Positions 60,705 to 64,000 of a stretch of DNA of 64,000 nt are shown piece after piece; within the stretch, counting starts at the first letter, position 1, and every line of letters starts with the position of its first letter. The notes beneath the pieces are model-generated. The model was given only the letters and a program-made list of their open reading frames with translations. It did no database searches and was not told the origin of the DNA. Position numbers and translations under genes: made by a program. Origin of the DNA: CALHVX01 sp964640725 (GTDB taxonomy: Bacteria > Pseudomonadota > Gammaproteobacteria > Pseudomonadales > Azotimanducaceae); contig CAZXIJ010000010.1 in the NCBI GenBank assembly GCA_964640725.1, positions 70,904 to 134,903 of the forward strand, in the 5' to 3' direction.

Positions 60705-63089
60705 CTAGTTCATGCGCGCGCGGAAGGTGACCCCGTAGGTTCGAGGCTGGTTCGGATAACCGCTAAAGCTGCCCGGCTGGGCGACCGACGGGAACGCCGA
60801 TACGAGATACTCGTCTTCGGTCAGGTTACGCCCCCACAGGAACAGCTCATAAGGTCCTTTGCTGATTCCGATGCTCGCGTTCAGCAGACCAATCTCCCGG
60901 GTATCGCTCCCGCGAGTGCCCAAAGCAGCCGTGGCGACTGGGTCGTCAAGAATCTGCGTTTCGTCCTCGTACTGGTAGTCGGCCCGGAAGTAGCCGTCAA
61001 AGCCGTTCCAGGTCCAGTCGTAGTTCGCCGACACGGAGATCGCCATATCGGGAATGCCCGACACTTCTTCCCCAGACAGATCGCCAAAGGCCGACAGCGG
61101 GAAGGAGTCGTACTCAACGTCCAGGAAGGTGCCGGCGAAGGTCAGCGTCAGGTTTTCCGTGGCGTAGAACGTGGATTCGATTTCAAGCCCGGTTGCCGTG
61201 GTCTTGCCCGCGTTGGACAGCGTAAAGGCAGCGCCGGTGAAGGCGTTGAACTGGAAGTCATCCAGGGTCTGCTCAAAGACCGCGAGGTTAAAGCTGATGC
61301 GATCGTACTGTCCTTTCAGACCGAGCTCGAAGACTTCGGCTTCCTCTGGGCCGGCTTGCCGGGTGCCGGTTACCAGATTGTTTGGCAGCGGCGAGCCGGC
61401 CGCCACCAACGCGGCGCGCTCACCAGCAGTGGGTCGAGAATCCCGCGACAGGTTCCAGGACGTGGCTTTGAAACCCGTTGCGAAGCTCGCATACAGGTTT
61501 AGATCATTCGTGAGGTCGAACGCCAGCCGAGCAGTGTAGTCAACATTGTCGTCCTGCGACTCGCCGTCCTCGCCCGCGTTGGGGAATGCGAGCAGCTGGG
61601 GCAGGAACTGCAGCGGCTGCAGCGCAGTCAGACCGAGCGGGGCAAAGTCGACGTTCGAGAACACGTCGGTGTTCACCTGTCGCAGAGAAACCTCCTTCTC
61701 GTCGTCGGTATAGTTCAGACCCAGCGTTAGAACCAAGCGGTCGGTCAGATCAATGTCCACCTGGCCAAAGATGGAGAAGGCTTGGTTGTCTTGCGAAGCG
61801 AATTCCCGCACTCCTTGCCCCGGGGCAAAGAAAGTGCCCGGGGGCAGTGACAGCGCCGCTTCAACAGCACCAATGGTACCCGGGGCGCCGGTCAGGAAAT
61901 CCGCGTAGTTCCGGAAAGCGGGGCCGAAGAAGATGCCGCCCTGGGTGTCGACTTGCTCATCGAAGTAGTAAAGACCACCCAACCAGTTGATCGGACCCTC
62001 GCTATTGGAGGCAATCCGGACCTCCTGAGTAAAGGTCTCGAACTCCTGCTGGCCAACGTTCTGGGGCGCAATGATATCGGCACCCGTGAAATCAACATCA
62101 TCGCCAAGGTTTGAACTTTCGAGTTCGCGATAGGCGGTGATCGACGTCACGGTAAAAGCGTCGAAGTTAAACTCGGCGTGCAGGGAGATGCCGCCATTCT
62201 CGACGCTCTGCTCCGGATCTGCGTTCTGAAAAATTCGGTACGAGAAGGGGTTTTCATTGTCGAGCTGCCCGCCGAGCAAGGGAATCAGAGCAGCGGTGGG
62301 ACCACTCACCAGGTTTGCCGCCGTGCAGCAGACTTCTTCAATCTCGCTGTAGTCCACGCTCAGCCTAAAACTCATGTTGTCGTTGGGCTCAAAGAGCAGC
62401 TGTCCGCTGAGGCCCCAGCGATTACGGTCGTTAATCTCCGTGCCCAGGGTGTCGTTGTCGGTGTAGCCGTCGCGATCGTTGGTCGAGCCGCCGATGCTGA
62501 AGGCCAGGGTGTCGCTGATCGGGCCAGTCAGGTAACCCTTGGTGATCACGCCGTCGTAGTTGGTAAAACCGAGCTCGGCATTGCCGTCCCACTCGAAGTC
62601 GGGCTGCCGAGTGACCACGCTGATCACTCCGGCCGATGCGTTCTTGCCGAACAGCGTGCTCTGCGGTCCCCGGAGCACTTCGATGCGCTCCAGGCCAGGC
62701 AAGTCGCCGATCTGTGCCGCTGAGCGCGACCGGTACACGCCGTCGATGAACACGCCAACGGACGGCTCGATACCGGCATTGTTGGCGCCGTTACCAAAGC
62801 CCCGGATCACGAAGTTCACCTGGGTAGAGGACTGAAACTGCGGGACGCGAAGCGAAGGCACCACGGACTGCAGGTCCAGGATATCCAGGATCTGCGCCCG
62901 TTCGATGGTCTCGGCGTCCGTTACCGTGACGGCAATCGGCACTTCCTGCAGGGTCTGCTGCCGCTTGGCAGCGGTCACAACGATCTCTTCAATTTCGCCG
63001 ATGGCGGCGAAGACAGATGGTGCGAGCACAGCCAGCACCAGGGCAGAGCACATCAACATTGATGGTCTGCAATTACGAAAGCAGGTCAT
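60705..63089 (-). CDS. TonB-dependent outer membrane receptor
   Basis: The 794-residue receptor has a signal peptide (about 1-28, LMCSALVLAVLAPSVFA), a TonB-box-like EEIVVTAAKR, a plug domain (FVIRGFGNGANNAGIEPSVG, IEVLRGPQSTLFGKNASAGV) and a long beta-barrel ending YGVTFRARMN. The ligand cannot be deduced. The start at 63089 has GAGAGAG upstream; the extension to 63269 lacks a signal peptide at its N-terminus. It lies downstream of the rRNA operon on the same strand, beyond a terminator. Confidence 0.92.
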   Translation of the reverse strand: MTCFRNCRPSMLMCSALVLAVLAPSVFAAIGEIEEIVVTAAKRQQTLQEVPIAVTVTDAETIERAQILDILDLQSVVPSLRVPQFQSSTQVNFVIRGFGNGANNAGIEPSVGVFIDGVYRSRSAAQIGDLPGLERIEVLRGPQSTLFGKNASAGVISVVTRQPDFEWDGNAELGFTNYDGVITKGYLTGPISDTLAFSIGGSTNDRDGYTDNDTLGTEINDRNRWGLSGQLLFEPNDNMSFRLSVDYSEIEEVCCTAANLVSGPTAALIPLLGGQLDNENPFSYRIFQNADPEQSVENGGISLHAEFNFDAFTVTSITAYRELESSNLGDDVDFTGADIIAPQNVGQQEFETFTQEVRIASNSEGPINWLGGLYYFDEQVDTQGGIFFGPAFRNYADFLTGAPGTIGAVEAALSLPPGTFFAPGQGVREFASQDNQAFSIFGQVDIDLTDRLVLTLGLNYTDDEKEVSLRQVNTDVFSNVDFAPLGLTALQPLQFLPQLLAFPNAGEDGESQDDNVDYTARLAFDLTNDLNLYASFATGFKATSWNLSRDSRPTAGERAALVAAGSPLPNNLVTGTRQAGPEEAEVFELGLKGQYDRISFNLAVFEQTLDDFQFNAFTGAAFTLSNAGKTTATGLEIESTFYATENLTLTFAGTFLDVEYDSFPLSAFGDLSGEEVSGIPDMAISVSANYDWTWNGFDGYFRADYQYEDETQILDDPVATAALGTRGSDTREIGLLNASIGISKGPYELFLWGRNLTEDEYLVSAFPSVAQPGSFSGYPNQPRTYGVTFRARMN

Positions 63090-63316
63090 AGGTCTCTCTC
63101 CAGAAACGTTTATCCCCAAGGCACCTGAGCGCCGGCCGCAAAGCCTAGCGCCTTTCGCCCACTTCTTTTGGCGTTGCCTGACAATCTCAACCGCAACGAA
63201 CCGCCACCGCAACCAGGGAAAGTACCCAGTCACCGGGATGAATCGTTGGCGCGGGCCAGGCTTGATCACCTGTTTCAGCCTCCGCTTGAGCGGCGCTCCA
63301 GGGAGGGAAACAACAC

Positions 63317-63350
63317 AAAAAAAAGGCCCCGACAGTGTCGGAGCCTTTTT
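63317..63350 (-). terminator. Rho-independent terminator of the rRNA operon
   Basis: On the minus strand a hairpin GGCTCCGACA/TGTCGGGGCC (63345-63325) is followed by eight Ts (63324-63317), ten bases after the 5S gene. Confidence 0.9.
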
Positions 63351-63359
63351 CGAGTAGAA

Positions 63360-63475
63360 CCTGACGATGACCTACTCTCACATGGGGAAACCCCACACTA
63401 CCATCGGCGATGCACTGTTTCACTTCTGAGTTCGGTATGGGATCAGGTGGTGCCAGTGCTCTATTGTCGTCAGGA
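63360..63475 (-). rRNA. rrf: 5S ribosomal RNA
   Basis: The 116-base gene has the conserved core CCGAACTCAGAAGTGAAAC and CGATGGTAGTGTGGGG, with ends CCTGACGA/TCGTCAGG that pair as helix I. It follows the 23S gene after a 246-base spacer (63476-63721) in which no tRNA is seen. Confidence 0.97.
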
Positions 63476-63721
63476 AACCGTGTGTTCACTGTGTGAACAC
63501 AACGAGTTTGCGGAGCAAACTCTCGTGCCATCACCACACAGTGACGCGTTCTTTACCTTGCTGATCAGGGTACGACCTGGCCAACAAAGTCAATCCAATA
63601 GATTTATAGCAAGTTGCGTCTTATCGCGTTGCCTGCTTTCGCTGCCCTGCTTTCACAGAGCACAACGCTCGTTCAATTTTCTAAATCGTGCTGAACACAT
63701 ATAAAGGGCAAACCCAATTAT

Positions 63722-64000
<279 letters not shown>

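Overview
The window is a GC-rich stretch of a draft proteobacterial genome (one 100-N scaffold gap) that carries an almost complete purple-bacterial photosynthesis gene cluster. The left-flank order rpoB-rplL-rplJ-rplA-rplK-nusG-secE-tRNA(Trp)-tuf-tRNA(Thr,Gly,Tyr,Thr)-SPOR-birA is the arrangement typical of gammaproteobacteria. The only Mg-protoporphyrin ester cyclase present is the O2-dependent AcsF, and the carotenoid genes are those of the spirilloxanthin pathway. Together this suggests an aerobic anoxygenic phototrophic gammaproteobacterium, for example of the OM60/NOR5 (Halieaceae) type. Placement finer than class is inference.

Layout. 1-9.8 kb: translation and transcription core genes, five tRNAs, a SPOR protein, birA (crossed by a spurious assembly gap) and a CBS-domain protein, all on the minus strand. 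9.9-23.9 kb, minus strand: bchF-bchN-bchB-bchH-bchL-bchM-lhaA-puhA-puhB-puhC-acsF-puhE, read from a promoter region at about 24.0 kb. 24.3-30.9 kb, plus strand: the regulators ppaA/aerR and ppsR, then bchG, a PucC-like transporter, bchP and tspO. 41.6-31.0 kb, minus strand: crtE-crtF-bchC-bchX-bchY-bchZ-pufB-pufA-pufL-pufM-pufC. crtC lies divergently at 41.7 kb. 50.3-42.7 kb, minus strand: an HMG-CoA-synthase-like gene, bchI, bchD, bchO, a DUF3422 gene and crtB. 50.4-56.7 kb: a lipoprotein-type HiPIP gene, a translationally coupled ATP-grasp/cytochrome P450/crtD operon, and crtI. 56.7-63.1 kb: accessory genes (two membrane proteins, an SDR, an ABM-fold protein, a truncated globin, an F420/LLM-type oxidoreductase and a TonB receptor). 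63.3-64 kb: a terminator, 5S rRNA and the 3' end of 23S rRNA.

How it fits together. Bch enzymes make bacteriochlorophyll a, Crt enzymes make acyclic methoxylated carotenoids, Puf and Puh proteins form the RC-LH1 complex with a four-heme PufC, and the HiPIP is the likely periplasmic electron donor. PpsR with the cobalamin-binding antirepressor PpaA probably controls the cluster: TGT-N12-ACA boxes (perfect or one base off) precede bchF/ppaA, bchG, bchC, crtE/crtC, the HMGS-like gene and crtI with its divergent membrane protein.

Most notable points: the cluster sits between the rRNA operon and birA, which are adjacent or nearly so in E. coli and Pseudomonas; an HMG-CoA-synthase-like gene heads the bchI-bchD-bchO-crtB operon; a P450 and an ATP-grasp enzyme are coupled to crtD; PpsR contains no cysteine; and the HiPIP carries an unusual Ala-rich membrane tether.
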